NCBI RefSeq assembly: GCF_000764305.2
Contig: NW_025931366.1
Coordinates: 175,399-239,398, forward strand
Direction: 5' to 3'
Source: Hyalella azteca
Lineage: Eukaryota; Arthropoda; Malacostraca; Amphipoda; Hyalellidae
Length of the DNA: 64,000 bases
The notes below the pieces were generated by a model. That model was not told the DNA's origin and made no database searches. It saw nothing but the letters and a program-made list of their open reading frames with translations. How positions within the stretch are numbered: position 1 is the first letter of the stretch; every line of letters begins with the position of its first letter. Below are positions 26,118-44,209 of this stretch, piece after piece. The position numbers were made by a program, and so were the translations under genes.

Positions 26118-26428
26118 AATTTTTCAAAATTATTTATTCTGGCAATTGATACATGCATTGTCTCTGACTTTACAAAAGTGTGCAAAATTTCAGATCGATT
26201 GGACAGGTAGAAGTGTGTTAAAATCGTTTATAAGATGTATGTAGCAGACAATTTTTTTTCAATTTGTTTAATTTCATAAATAAAATTTTATTAATTTTCA
26301 AAATTATTTATTCTGTCAATTGATTCATGCATTGTCTCTAACTTTACGCAAGTGTGCAAAATTTCAGATAGATTGGATAAGTAGAAGTGTGTTAAATTTC
26401 GATTATAAGATTTGTGGCAGACAAACAA
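26118..26428. repeat. Two tandem copies of a ~175-bp repeat
   Basis: The segment 'caaaattatttattctggc' through 'gtgtgcaaaatttcagatcg' and 'agtagaagtgtgttaaa' occurs at about 26120 and again at about 26296, about 80-90% alike by eye. The second copy runs into 'gtggcagacaaacaaacaac'. It resembles the tail region of dispersed arthropod retroelements, but no reverse transcriptase is nearby. Confidence 0.7.
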
Positions 26429-26755
26429 ACAACAAGAAGTGAAGTTAAAGAGAAGTGTTGTAAAAGTTAATAACATCATAATTATATCAATCTTACGGCT
26501 CTTATTTATTTTAATTGAACGTATAATTTTATTCAAGAGTTTGGCCCATGATACTTATGATGGTAGGTGTAGAGTTGAATTCAACTCAAAATGTTTCTTA
26601 ACCAAGTAGCCGTACAAATGAAAAAGTATGCAAAGTCATTATTTAAGAAATTTGCGTAATTTAAAAGTATTGTTATTGACGCAAACTCATCCATTCTACT
26701 CGTGTCTTTTTAGCGCATTTTCTCATATATAAAAAAAAAGCGCTATTGTGCTCGT

Positions 26756-26778
26756 CATGTCCGTCCGTCCGTCCGTGA
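26756..26778. repeat. Short tccg microsatellite
   Basis: Three to four tandem 'tccg' units (tgtccgtccgtccgtccgtg) within a segment, agcgctattgtgctcgtcat, that looks like part of a dispersed repeat. Confidence 0.6.
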
Positions 26779-27812
26779 TTTCACGTTTTCGTCCACGAGA
26801 AAATGCAGTGTCACTCACTGCAGTGAGTACTGAGTTATATTTTTTTACACATGAGCTGGAGCATTGCACAAAAACCTCTGAAAATAAAACTTGACTTTAC
26901 CCGAAACTTTTTCTTTTCCCGACTTCTTTCTTAAAATTAATTTATATGTCATGTGTTGTAGCTGTTGGCAGCACATGTTTCTTTTGGGTGATAGCTTCCT
27001 ATTCAGTTGTAATATATTTCAGGAATAATTGTGCGATCACAGTATAGTACTAGAATTGAAAGTTAAGGTCAACATCATGACCGTAATGATAGTTCCCCGT
27101 CAATATTATGTTTAGCGTTCAACCTTACTGCGCAATACTTGTTTAGCGTTCAAACAATATTGCACCATATCTCGTTTTTTTTTTAAATTTTGATTGTAAT
27201 ATTTTCAACCCGTAAATTAAGCCAAAACGCACACGTCGATATGCTTTATCGTTTTATGCCTATCAGTTCACTTCGTACTGTATTATTACATTCTTATTTT
27301 TAAGACATAAAACGAAACATATCATTTCATCCAGTCGCACATTGATGAAGCTTGAGGTACCTTGGATTGATTTTGGGTAAGTTAATACGTTTTGTAGAAG
27401 AGAAGACAGTCTAGAGAGACAAGCATGACAAATGTGATCATTGTGTTGCCAGCTGCACACAAATGAAATCTGAATTATTCGCATCAGAAAATTTATACCA
27501 TTAAACTCAAGTCATTAATAGGAGCAGCACCTAGTCTCAGGCGGTAGGTAAAGATTCCCTCTATCAAGGTAAGGTTCAAATGTATTCAAAATTCCAAACA
27601 ACATCTAGATTATCACATAATCACAAAAAATTACCAATATCTCCACATTTGATGAAAAGAATGCAAGATTCTATATAAATTTAACGTATGACAAGAAGTC
27701 GTCTATACACGGCAAGGTTATATTTAAATATGGCATTAAGTTACTGTTTCCTTGTTCGAAGTTGAGATTTTTCCTGGTATCGATGTACACAGGGAATAAA
27801 TTCCATGGAAAT

Positions 27813-27887
27813 TTCCTTAGTTATTGGGGAGAAAGAATTCCTTAGTTATTGGGGAGAAAGAATTCCTTAGTTATTGGGGAGAAAGAA
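27813..27887. repeat. 25-bp tandem repeat, three copies
   Basis: Three consecutive near-identical units starting ttccttagttattggggaga (27813, 27838, 27863). Confidence 0.95.
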
Positions 27888-28099
27888 AACGAACAAAGGA
27901 GTGGAGAATTTAGTATGGCGCTCAGGCAGCCACTGAACACGGCTATTATACTGCTCACTCAGTAGGATTTCTTACCATGCTGTTATGATAACTACAATAG
28001 CAAGGTAAAATATCTAAAAGCTCTAGTTAACTAAAATCTCTTGCTAATTGACGAGCCCTTGTTCTTCAAAAGTAGGTTACAACTTGAATTTATAGAAAC

Positions 28100-28320
28100 C
28101 TATATTATGCACGGTAGTCCCGGTACATGGAGTGGTCCTAGATGCCTCTATTATGCACGGTAGTTGCGGTACATGGAGTGGTCCTAGATGCCTCTATGAT
28201 GCAAGACAGTCCCGGTACATGGAGTGGTCCTAGATGCCTCTATGATGTACGGTAGTCCCGGTACATGGAGTGGTCCTAGATGCCTCTATGATGCACGGTA
28301 GTCCCGGTACATGAAGACGT
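28100..28320. repeat. 46-bp tandem repeat, five copies
   Basis: Units contain gtcccggtacatggagtggt followed by cctagatgcc and 'tctatgatgc'. Starts are at about 28100, 28147, 28193, 28238 and 28284. Confidence 0.93.
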
Positions 28321-29617
28321 TCTACATGCATCCAGAATACACGTTGCTCCCCAGTAATTTTCCGGACCTTTTTAAACTGCTCTTAAAATACACGTAGGAA
28401 AGCTGAACACAAAAATAAACGATACTATGTGATGAATCATAAGCGATACACACGCTTTGTAAATTAATCTTTATTCTTTGTTAAGTTGTTAATCACAAAG
28501 TCTATAATGCGCATAGACGAGCCAGAGAATAAATAGTTTGAAGTAATGTCATTCTCGTACTCACTACATTCAAGGAGCAAATAATAGCGTTAAACGTCGA
28601 ATAAAAAAGCATGGGATAAAATTGTACTGACTATTATAAAAACCATTTCCCGATCGCTACTGGAAATAAAATTGTTAATAACACAAGCAACAATGAAGCA
28701 GGCATAAGATAATTACAGTGTACAGGAATACTAACTATACGACAAGGTAAAAAACACAGAACTAATTCTCCACAGTGGCATAGCTAAACTAGTATTCCTT
28801 ACATTTCCCCAAATAATTTAAACTTATCGGTCAGTCAAGGCATTACAACCGAGTTATCAAAAGTCAACCATACACTGCAGGTTTTCAAGGTTTGAATGAA
28901 ACAATGGAAAACTGATAAATTGTACGGCTACAGCGAAACCATATAAGGTTGTCGTGATGGAGCCAGTTGCAACCTACAGAGAGATACAGTTCAGTTGAAG
29001 AATACGATAAAACATGTAAATTTCAAGTAAGACAACACTGATTAAATCTCTCTTGATACACTGGAAAGCTTCTGGAGATTCACATCTTAGGTTTGAACAG
29101 CGGCTTTAGTGGCTAAAGCCTCTGCAGAGCAGACAAGGAATGTTTTAATTTTTTAAATCATTCTAATTTCACAGGATTGCGTTTTCAATTACATTCGTCA
29201 AAGCATTGCATATAGAATCGAAGTGTACGGAAAACGAGTGCAAAACATTTGCAAACCAACGATAGCTGGAACATTTCGTTATTTCATGTGTCGTAATTAA
29301 CATCGAATTTTGCGACCTGCCCGATCAACTGGCAGAATATTTGAACGAGTGAAAAGAAGCAACGAACCAGAGCAGGATTTGCACTATTGCTATTCAACTG
29401 ATCCGGTCAGTCTTAGGCTAAGAAAAATAAACACAAATCTACACAACTTTCAACCAACCATATTGCCAACACACGATATCTAGAAATACGAATTATGGTA
29501 GAGGTAGTAGCTAACCTAGTTTATTGGTGCTTCCATTAAGACTACTTCATACAGAATACTATTCATACAAATGCTACATAAAAGAGTTGTTCGCCACCAC
29601 CAAGTGGTGGAAGGGTT
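28321..29617. other. Non-coding stretch
   Basis: AT-rich sequence with no exon, RNA gene or element ends recognised. Confidence 0.4.
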
Positions 29618-29797
29618 CAGAGGCCGTACTATCAAGACTTACGTAAGTAAACGTAGCAGACAACGTACATGTAGCGCCCTATATACACGTAGCGGCTGAT
29701 TTCTCGTATGCCATTGGTGGGTTTACCACTAGAACCCATTGGTGATTGGCTGACGGAGGTACGAACTTTTAAGTATTTTTGATAGTACAGCCCCAGG
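29618..29797. mobile_element. Inverted-repeat element, family A copy 3
   Basis: Left end cagaggccgtactatcaag and right end, read inward, cctggggctgtactatcaaa form terminal inverted repeats around about 140 bp. The interior contains gatttctcgtatgccattgg, shared with the 18.4 kb copy. It has no coding capacity. The right terminus matches the monomer of the satellite at 18551-18960. Confidence 0.65.
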
Positions 29798-30286
29798 CGT
29801 CGAGTGCGCAGGCTGGCGTGAAGAATAAATGAAGAATAAATATCTCTGAGAGACGAAAAAAAGCGACACTGAGCCTTATGGCTGACGTGACAGCTTCATA
29901 AGAGGAGTTAAAAGTATATGATAAATGCACATCTATCAATTGTTATTAATGGAACTTTTCAACAAGGACGCGGGTAAGGATAGGAGAACAGCAACGAAAA
30001 CACTCGAAGAACTGGCTGTTTTCAAGACAAGTGTGTCGCCGCACGAGAGACTGAAGAGGAGTTCGAGAAATTTTACCTCTGAATAGTTATTCGAAATTTC
30101 AATAATAGAACATAAGTTATTCTAAAAAAAGAGGTTGTTGGCAACTAAAAAAACTACTTTAGTGTATTTCTTAACGGGAAATGTCAGTATCAATAAAAGC
30201 TAATCGTCAAGACTTAGTACATATATTATTGCTTCAAAATGCTCTAAATCGACAAAAAATACAGGATTATTCTTAATGATGGACCC

Positions 30287-30478
30287 AATTTAATAAATTC
30301 GTATTTATTCAAGTATAAATTCAAGAAGAATTTGAATTCAAGTATCAATGAATTGATACTTACGAAATTAATACATTCGAATTTAATAAATTCGTATTTA
30401 CTCAAGTATAAATTCAAAAAGAATTTGAATTCAAGTATCAATGAATTGATACTTAAATAAATACGAATTTATTAAATT
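30287..30478. repeat. Duplicated AT-rich palindromic block
   Basis: Two ~93-bp direct copies (from 30287 and 30380) share attcaagtatcaatgaattg and flanks. The outer ends are also inverted: aatttaataaattcgtattt at the left mirrors aaatacgaatttattaaatt at the right. The block could fold into a large hairpin or is a degraded foldback element. Confidence 0.8.
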
Positions 30479-32304
30479 AGGTAGGTATTTCATTTAGAAT
30501 TACTCTGTACTCTACTGCAAAAATATACTTCCAGTTCTCTACTAGTTAATTCAGAATATAGGATATAAAACAATAGCAAAACGCAGGACTTAAGCCAGTC
30601 TTACAAATGAAAAATCAAATATTTACTAGCAACGATGGAAAATTATAAAATTGTGTTTAAAAATTTTTTTAATAAAATCTATGATTCAATCGCAGATCTT
30701 TAAAGAACACTATTACCAAAATTACCCACATACTCAACTCAGAATTGGGCTTAAAAATCAAGCAAATCAAACACAAACTTGAAGCTTGGAAAAATTATCG
30801 CCAAAGAATAATATAAATGACTCAAGATATCAAGTATTAACTAGGTAATTAACGACTCAATTATCAATCGCTCAATTAAATATCAAAACCAATTAATGAC
30901 CACGGAGTGAAGACAGTCAAGGAAACGAGATTACGGCGATAGTTCATTCCTGTGCGCAGTCACTAGCTCATGACATCGACATTTTATTGTAAAAAAATTT
31001 CATCGCGTTGCGTGATGAGAAAAAGCCATAAAAATTCTACCAATACGTTATAACACAACATCATCATCCAATTCGTGAATGGTAAATATTTTAAAGGCAA
31101 ATGTTTGTCTTCAAGTTTCGAATAGTTTTCGACCAAATGATGTTAAGTGTTTCAAATAACTTACCTAGGCAACAAAATTGGCACTATCAATACACGTTAA
31201 TTGCGGGGCCAAATCATTTGACCGTTATAGGTCCAGACAGGAAGCCAAGCGTTACATAGTTCTTGCAACACTTGTAAATAGATTTTGTAACGCTTTATAA
31301 TAGTTCTTGTAAGATATGCACATAGCCTTCAATTACTTGCAGTTGTAGTTCATGTTACAGCTCGATATCGCGGTAAATTTTCACATAGACTGAAAATCGC
31401 GGAAAATTTTCACATTACTGAAACTTATGCGGATTGAGATTCACGATATAGTGAGATCAGAACTTTTATAGATCAAAATAATTCGAGATGGTATAGTTAC
31501 ACTGAAAAACGTGATATATTGAGATAAAGATTGTAACCAAACGCATGTCTGAGTGGTGAGCGTTGTCCAGGTCGAGGCAGAAGTAAATCATAATTCGAGG
31601 TACAAGTGGCTACTTACAGATCATGTAAAAACTGCAAATGCAGGTTGTTACTTGCAGCCAATGCATACTTATAGTTAATGAAATAACTGGCAGTTCTGGG
31701 AATTTATGTAATTACAAGCAGAACATTTATAACATGAAGCAAATGTTTTTACTTGCAACAAACGAAATAAGTGGCAGTAGGCGAAATATTGTATGAAATT
31801 TCAGACTACAAACTTTGTACAGCATGATTACTGAAGTTCTCCAAACTTTAAAGAGACAACACCTGAACAATTCGCACGTTCGATAACTCAAAAGCTGTAA
31901 TGATCCTTGAAGCAAAAATTAACTCTACATAACCACAATAAAAATCACCTAAATTCAGAGGTCACTGCGTTGTCAACAACAAACGGAGAGCAGGAACACT
32001 GCATTCAAATTAAATATTATTCCATGTAATTGAGGCTTTTGATAATCCTGAAGAAAGCTTGAGGGGAACATCCTTGAAATAAATGCCAGTCTGCGAGTGG
32101 AATATTCGCTCAGGGTCGGTGAAATTGCGGAAAAATTAAATACAACAGGCAATTAGTTTGGCATGAAATATAGCATAAGAACATTGTATCTGTGATCACG
32201 GATAAAAGTTTGAGCAGGTTCTAAGAGAGGTAGTTTTAAGGGACATCAAACAGTTTACTGGCCGGGGTGAGGATAATGAAGGGGAGTTTGCAGTAGAAAA
32301 AGCC
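30479..32304. other. Non-coding stretch downstream of the thioesterase gene
   Basis: No exons were recognised. The portion nearest 32304 may be the 3' flank of the minus-strand thioesterase gene. No clear minus-strand AATAAA was found close to its stop. Confidence 0.4.
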
Positions 32305-32423
32305 AGACAACAGAGAGAGGCTATCAGTGGATAACAGAGAGGCCCTCAGCAGACAACAGAGAGGCCCTCAGCAGACAACAGAGAGGCCCTCAGCAGACAA
32401 CAGAGAGGCCCTCAGCAGACAAG
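32305..32423. repeat. 22-bp minisatellite, about five copies
   Basis: Units of gcagacaacagagaggccct plus 'ca', with the first unit degenerate. It lies about 55 bp beyond the stop codon of the thioesterase gene, so it is probably within its 3' untranslated region or immediate flank. Confidence 0.93.
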
Positions 32424-32478
32424 ACAAGCCTCCCAAAAGATGGCGCTGGTCAACTGCTTGATGTTAGCAGAGCAGTTC

Positions 32479-37789
<5,311 letters not shown>

Positions 37790-38175
37790 CTTGGATGAAC
37801 TCTCCCCCATAAGACAATCAGCAAGATTTGAAAAATGTATGAAGTCTGCTTCAAACTTTGCTCAAAAATTTGTAACTTTTCAGAATATTCTTGTATTATA
37901 GTTATAAATGTTAACAGCCAAGTCAAACTATAGAGATAAGGAATAAAAAAATTATTAACAATATAATACTTTGATAGCATCTACGTATATCTATTCAAAT
38001 AGACATGCATAAAATATACTACAAAACCTATGTAAAGTGATGCAAAAAGTTCTTATAAAATCATTATATTGAAAAAATACATAATTATTAGTACTTTTTT
38101 TAATTTTTGGGGTTGATTTTTGAAAATTGAAAACTTGATTTATTTGAGGAATTATTTTTGATTGTTGAAAGGTTA

Positions 38176-39141
38176 CCATCAAATGGGGTAAAAAGGGACA
38201 GGCGGGGTAAATCGGGATGCACGTCCCACATTTCGTAGAAATGTTGTAGCAGCTAAACTAATCAAAATATTGCAAAACTAAAAATAGTGGCTTAAACTTC
38301 AACATTTTATCTATCCATTATGTATTAAGCTAGTCAAGAAATAAAACGTTTACTATCTCTAAAAAATCGCTGAAAAAGTGTGAAAAGTGCGATTTTGGAA
38401 AAGTACCTCTGCTAAGGTCTGGAGCAAAAAAAAAAATATATTTGCCGTATTAAAAAATTTTACTTACATAAAAGTTGCACACAGGTGTCGGTTTGAAAAC
38501 GTAATTGGAATTTGCCTATCTCATTCCAAAAAAAAAAGTGCAGCCATTTCCATGCGACGGGGTAATAAGGGAAACCCTCTGGAGTAATTAGGGACAACCC
38601 CCGGGGTAATTTCGGACAACCCTAAAACACATTTACAGCAGATCCTCTGTTAGCAAAGGCCACAGTTAAGATAAATATGGGTTAATCACAAAGATTTTTG
38701 CTTAAATTTTAAATTTAAGCAAAAATTTCAATTTAAATAAAGTTTTCTTGGTGCAGAACTCCTAACATCCAGGTCACTCAATGCAATGGTCACTCCCTAA
38801 AGAAGTTTGTTGAGCTCCTTGTCTTTACATTACATCTAAAAGGAAAAGGAGGACTTTGGAGTACTGCTGGTAATAGGTGAGTACACTCTGCATGATTAAA
38901 ATACTTTAAAATTAAGTTTTATTTCAAGTGTCCCCTTTTACCCCATTTCCAGATTAATTTAGGAGCCTTTTATATTGAGTCTGGCACCTTACACATAGCA
39001 TATATGAAATTTTTTAAGATGCCATTTGATAGCCCTCGCAAAGAGCTATAAAATGAGCCTAAACTTGTTAGTGAAATGTTTTTGGTAAGAAGTTATTAAC
39101 AAAAAATGCTCAAAACCATCCCTTTTTACCCCGTTTGATGG
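38176..39141. mobile_element. 966-bp TA-flanked element, no coding capacity
   Basis: Bounded by TA duplications (38174-38175, 39142-39143). The terminal inverted repeats are ccatcaaatggggtaaaaag at the left and ccatcaaacggggtaaaaag read inward from the right. The interior contains several further ggggtaa or accccg fragments. TA targets suggest a Tc1/mariner-superfamily MITE. Its termini resemble those of the element at 47354-48338 (shared CCRTMAAAYGGGGT). It begins about 390 bp upstream of the thioesterase start codon. Confidence 0.82.
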
Positions 39142-39362
39142 TATATCATATATAGTATGTTAAAAATTTCTGTTTTCTAAAGTACCATGGCCCTAATTGT
39201 ACCATTGGCCATGGCCAAATCATTTTTGTGGGAATGAAATCTTTCAGCTCCAAATTCAGGTATTTTAGTTCAATCATAAAAAGAGTGGTTTTCAAAGGTG
39301 GCATTCCATGAAAGTGTGAACTTCTGCACAGCACTGATACACTCCTACCAAAATATCCAGTA

Positions 39363-40205
39363 CAGCAATCCCTTGATTAGCACGGTTTTGAATACCGCGG
39401 TTTTGATTAACGCGGAAAAAAAATTTGCGACCTACCCTTAATCTACGCGGTGCCAGTTTTGATTAGCGCAACTTGTTTTCACAACGCATCATTTTCCCGC
39501 CTCTAGCCGGAGGTGTTACGTTTGTAACAAAAGTGTTACTTTTTGCTTATTAGATCTTATGTTGTTACGACTTTTGGAAAAATTCGCCAAATGTTGTTAC
39601 TTCATGAATTTCAGCCAATAATTCTTTAAATAAGGTCCCGTTCCGTAGGAACTCATGCTGACTACAGAGTCGGTTTAACCGCGCCTTGTCTCGTTCATAA
39701 CTCGAATGATCGAGTTCGGCAACGTTCGCCGATAAGTGCGCCATGCCGGTGCTCTAGCCCTTTAAGCCCTGGTGTGACGAATTCGTCACACAGAAAATAA
39801 AAGCTTCTACCGAGAGTAATTACATGTTTGGAGTCTAGCCGCGAGTGTGACGGTAGCGTCACATGTTGTGAACTCGTTCGAACGACGTTCGATGGAGTAG
39901 GCGCGTCGCTACTGCCAGTTTAACACAAAGACTGCGCGTGATCTGAAAAGTAATTCAGATTGTTTTTTCACGTTCGAAACATAATTCAGTGCGTAAAGGG
40001 CTAGTTACTCGTTAGCCTTCAACTGGTCAAGATCGCTGCCATATCTACTGCTCACTTTTATCAAACTACATAATTTTCCTTTCCTTTGCTATTTTTGAGG
40101 ATTCTTTATAATTATTCCCATATATTCTTAAGTTTGATTAGCGCGGTTTTGCTTAACACGGTAAAACTCGGGGATTTATTAACCGCGTTAATCAAGGGAT
40201 TGCTG
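39363..40205. mobile_element. pogo/Tigger-like MITE, 843 bp
   Basis: TA-flanked (39361-39362, 40206-40207) with terminal inverted repeats beginning cagcaatcccttgatta at both ends, then repeated 'gcggttttgattaacgcgg' type sequence. CAG-starting repeats with TA targets are typical of pogo-family elements. It has no transposase frame, so it is non-autonomous. It hosts a further insertion at 39758-40000. Confidence 0.85.
39758..40000. mobile_element. 243-bp insertion nested in the pogo-like element
   Basis: Bounded by CTAG on both sides (39754-39757 and 40001-40004), with short inverted ends ccctttaagc and ccctttacgc. A perfect 20-bp palindrome, gtgtgacgaattcgtcacac, lies at 39772-39791. The ends resemble some piggyBac-like termini, but the target is not TTAA, so the superfamily is left open. 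Confidence 0.5.
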
Positions 40206-40419
40206 TACAGTGGTTGCTATCAAATTGGATTATTGATGATCTCTTAGTTGCTGTCATGTCAGAGTGTATTATTTTTGCATTATTTAAACAAAATTGTAAA
40301 AAATTACATCATCATGCACATAGTTTCATGCAAATTACATCATCATGCACATGGCTAGGCAAATAAATTAGAGGCTAGACAAATGAGTTTGTGGCTCAAA
40401 AATGGCTTTCCATTATAAG

Positions 40420-41010
40420 TACATCATAGGGCATCAGCCACATCAATCGTAAAATGCATGCATCCATGTCAATCATCAGGCATCAATGACATTGGTCGTA
40501 AAGTGGGTGTGTAAGTGTTGATCATCAGGCATCGGATACATTGATCGCAAAGCACGAGTGTCAGAATCGATCATTGGGCATTGGCCACATCAATCGTAAA
40601 ATGCAAACATCCATGTCGATCATCAGGCATCAACTACATTGATCTTACAGTGCTTGAGTAAGTGCAGGATTGGGATTTTCCTACTGGTTTCTGAAATCTT
40701 GTGGCTACAACGTGACAATATTTCAATACATTTGGAATCTCATGGCCCGCTCATCCACTTTTGTCAACAATTAGACAGGAGGCCATTCATCTGGTGGAAA
40801 TCTCACAGTTCCGGAAATGGGAGAAAACCTCTAGTTGCGGCCTTTTCCATGCTTGCGTAAGTGTTGATCATCAGGCATTGGCTGCATTGATTGTAAAGCA
40901 CGGGTGTCTATGCCAATCCTTGAGCATCAGTTGCATTGATCGCACAAGAGCATGTGTTATTGTTCGCAAGCATACGCATCAGTGATGATCATCAGTCATC
41001 AATAAGAGTT
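40420..41010. repeat. Diverged ~48-bp tandem repeat
   Basis: Recurring 'gatcatcaggcatc' followed by 'cattgatcgtaaagcac' near 40424, 40472, 40530, 40575, 40618, 40863, 40912 and 40985, with strongly diverged units and a non-repeated gap at about 40650-40860. Short frames in the gap show no family resemblance. Confidence 0.7.
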
Positions 41011-42206
41011 TCACTTTTGTTTTTTGAGCAAGCATACAACAACTTTCTTCTCTGGCGTACAGGCATACATCCCAAAATAAACTTCTGGCACCCACGCTGC
41101 ACCTGCCAGACCATGTGCAATCAATTTAGGTGTCCTCACCATCTGTTTGCAGTTCACTGCAAACATTGGCATCCACTGTCTAAACAGATGGTGCCTTGGT
41201 GTCTTTTGGGCAGAATAATGGCATCCTCTACCTATGTTGTGCCATACTCAACAGACTGAAGTGAAACAAAGGTTGTGAGCTCACTATGAAACCTGTGTGG
41301 GTCTTGCATCATTGTGCAACTACTTTTTTAGTTCTGTGGAAGTAATATGTTATATTTCAAGAAAATTGCACAAATCTATGGTTCAGGTACTGAAAGTGAT
41401 GGCACTCATGGCAGGGACTGAGAGGGTTGTAGAGTGCTGATTAGACTCCTGCATCTCGAAATAATTTTCTCAAAATGAACCGGGACAGACGAAACGAGAT
41501 GAGAAAATTCCAGGAAATAAATAATGGGACAGAAGGTAAAATTTGTCCCGGAATAAACGTATGAACCAAGGCAAGATTTATGTCCCAGACTTTAAAACTT
41601 GTGTCCCGGTAAATTATGAACCAGGACGAGAAAGACAGATTTGAAACAAGACATAATGAGACAAGATTTGTCTTAATTATTTAAGACAAAACAAGTTTTT
41701 CAATTACGATACAAATTGTTTCAAAAACATGGGTTGAAGAATGACAAGTTAGCCATTTATTGCTAATAGGGCCTTAGACAGTTACCAGTTAAATTGAGTT
41801 AATTGCAGATTTAGCAAAATTTGTCTGACTAACTGACATGGCAGTTAATTAGTGGTCTGACAAACACTACAAACCTGTTGACGTATGGAAGAGTATTGAG
41901 TAAAAAATATTACCCTTAAGTATTAACTAAGGCTTCCATGGCACTTTATGGGAACCGTACGTGTACGAGTCGAGTTCATTACGAGTTCGGAATGAGTTCA
42001 GGCGCCACGGAGCACATAGGGACGCAGTGTCTAGATTAGTTGGCCAATTAGTAGACAGTGGAGTGGAGTCCTGGTAAGATATTCCTAATAATACCTACTA
42101 AAGCTAGTTTTAGATTATCTCTGCCTTTAGTAAAATTTTGTGCTACGACTCTAGTAAATCTTCATAATTGCGCAGTTTCCTGAATTGTTAGTAAACGCTT
42201 GTTTAA
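41011..42206. other. Non-coding; GGGAC-rich dispersed repeat
   Basis: No gene. About 41470-41640 has recurring aaccgggac and gtcccgg words that reappear at about 44130-44210, suggesting two pieces of one repeat family separated by other insertions. Confidence 0.35.
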
Positions 42207-43005
42207 GGGGGGTGTATTGCCTGAAATTTTGGATTTTGGCTTTTCTGGTTAGTAGTCTCAGCTTAAAGCTGACATTCTGACCTATCCAACGGTACCATAA
42301 CCATCGCTGTACATTGATTTATGCGTTCAGGACATATTGCTAAAGGGTTAGGGCCAAGCACTTAAATAAGAGTGTCTGCTAGAGCTGCACTTCAGTTACC
42401 CGCCTGGTGTCATATGGGGTGGTGTGCAAGCAGTCGTTCCACCATCCATGACTGGAATCAAGCTCCAGTAACATTTAGTTTTGTATCCTTGCTACATTGA
42501 GTGCCCATTCCGATGCGCGCGGGACTTTGTTGGGCTCTACTGAAAAGTTAAATTATCGTCACTGCAAACCTATCCATTACAGTTTTCAAGCTACAGCATT
42601 GAAAGATATACCATTCAATTTGTAAAGACCATGCCTATTGAGCAATGAAGCCCTTTTTTTAGATTTGTGCATTGTTTAGATTGAAAATTGGGGGGGAAGA
42701 AAATGAGAAGAAAACGGGAAATGCGTGTAAAAAAAACTTAGGCAAAAATAAAGATCAGGCTGTGTTACTCGATTGGTATGATCTTTATGAATTGAATGGT
42801 ATTCTTTCGATGCTGTAGCTTAAAAACCGTAGGAGATGTATTTTAAAAGTACCCCCATTTTTAGTTTTCTATGAATTTTTATGAAAAAATTATACAAACA
42901 AAATGTGCTTGTATTTTGGTTTTACATTTATGTGTGAATGTGTGAAGTTTCAGAAAGATCCGTTAGTAAATGTGGAAGTTTTTCTGGAGGGAATACCCCC
43001 CTCCC
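42207..43005. mobile_element. 799-bp TTAA-flanked element
   Basis: TTAA on both sides (42203-42206, 43006-43009) with G-rich inverted ends, ggggggtgtatt at the left and gggaggggggtatt read inward from the right. TTAA duplication is the piggyBac signature. It has no transposase frame. Internal inverted arms at about 42571-42645 and 42770-42840 share aagctacagcat and accattcaatt. Confidence 0.6.
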
Positions 43006-43272
43006 TTAACGTTATTTAGAAAGGATACACATGGATATTTTGAGTTCTTTTTTTTAAGATCAACCTATTACATTTTTTCCAACTGAAATTTTATTGTATT
43101 TTAAAATGTTGTTATTTCTTTCCAGACTTTTTTACCACGTTTTTCTTAGCTCGCTTTCGTGTCCCTCTGTCTGTGATGATCAAATCTTGCAATCGATATT
43201 TCACCAACTTTCCCATTAGCTAGCGCTCTGAAACTTTTAGGGAAGCTCAGCTCCCGATAACAATACAATAAT

Positions 43273-43682
43273 AGACCACGTTTTTCATGTGGACTCAAAA
43301 GTAGAAAATAATTTTTCGGCAGCTACTGATCTCTGTTTGCTTTCATTCTCTTGGTCTTTTGTATTTCAGTTAAAATATTTTACATCTAAAACGAAAAACA
43401 TGGGGCGCATCTTCATTTAGGTATGCCTTAATTTCAATTTTGAATTCAACCACTATTTCTAATTATATCAGCAATACACTTATCAAATGTTCAATGAACC
43501 ATCATATTCATCATATCAAGTAATCACCAGACAATTAAACACATATGCGCCCCACGTTTTTCGTTTTAGATGTAAAATATTTTAACTGAAATACAAAAGA
43601 CCAAGAGAATGAAAGCAAACAGAGATCAGTAGCTGCCGAAAAATTATTTTCTACTTTTGAGTCCACATGAAAAACGTGGTCT
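43273..43682. mobile_element. Near-perfect foldback element, 138-bp arms
   Basis: Left arm 43273-43410 and right arm 43545-43682 are reverse complements over 138 bp with a single mismatch noted (aaacatgggg versus aaacgtgggg), separated by 134 bp of unrelated sequence. Such identity implies recent origin or gene conversion between arms. Immediate target duplications were not found. No coding capacity. Confidence 0.88.
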
Positions 43683-44209
43683 TTAAAAATTTTTTTTATA
43701 CATTTTATTTTGAAGGAGATTGATCAAGGCAAGATCAATGAATCTGATTCTGTGATTGAGCTGGAGGCAAATCAAAGTCTGTCCAGTCAACCGATATCAC
43801 CAGCTACAGGCTACAGCTAGTATGGCCTCCTCCAGACTATCATAGAACACAATTTTTGAAAATAAATAATGTGCTTTTCCATTTTATTTGCCTGTCAAGA
43901 TTAAGTACCATATTAAACCACAACATGTATTCGTAGCAAAAATCATTTCAATTACCGAGCTACAATCAGAATAGTAAAAGGATCTCACATTATTATATAA
44001 ATGTATGATGGTAAGCCAAAGTTTATACCACGTCAATAATTGATTCATCTCGTTATTTCTCATTATGTCTCATCGAAATGGCTATAAATTCCGGAAATTT
44101 TAAGCTACCTATTTTAACCAGGATGTCTCGTCTTGTCTTGGTATCGTCCCGGAATTCCTACGGACAGCTGAAAATTGTTCCGGTTTTTATTGCGAACCGG
44201 GACAGAGCC

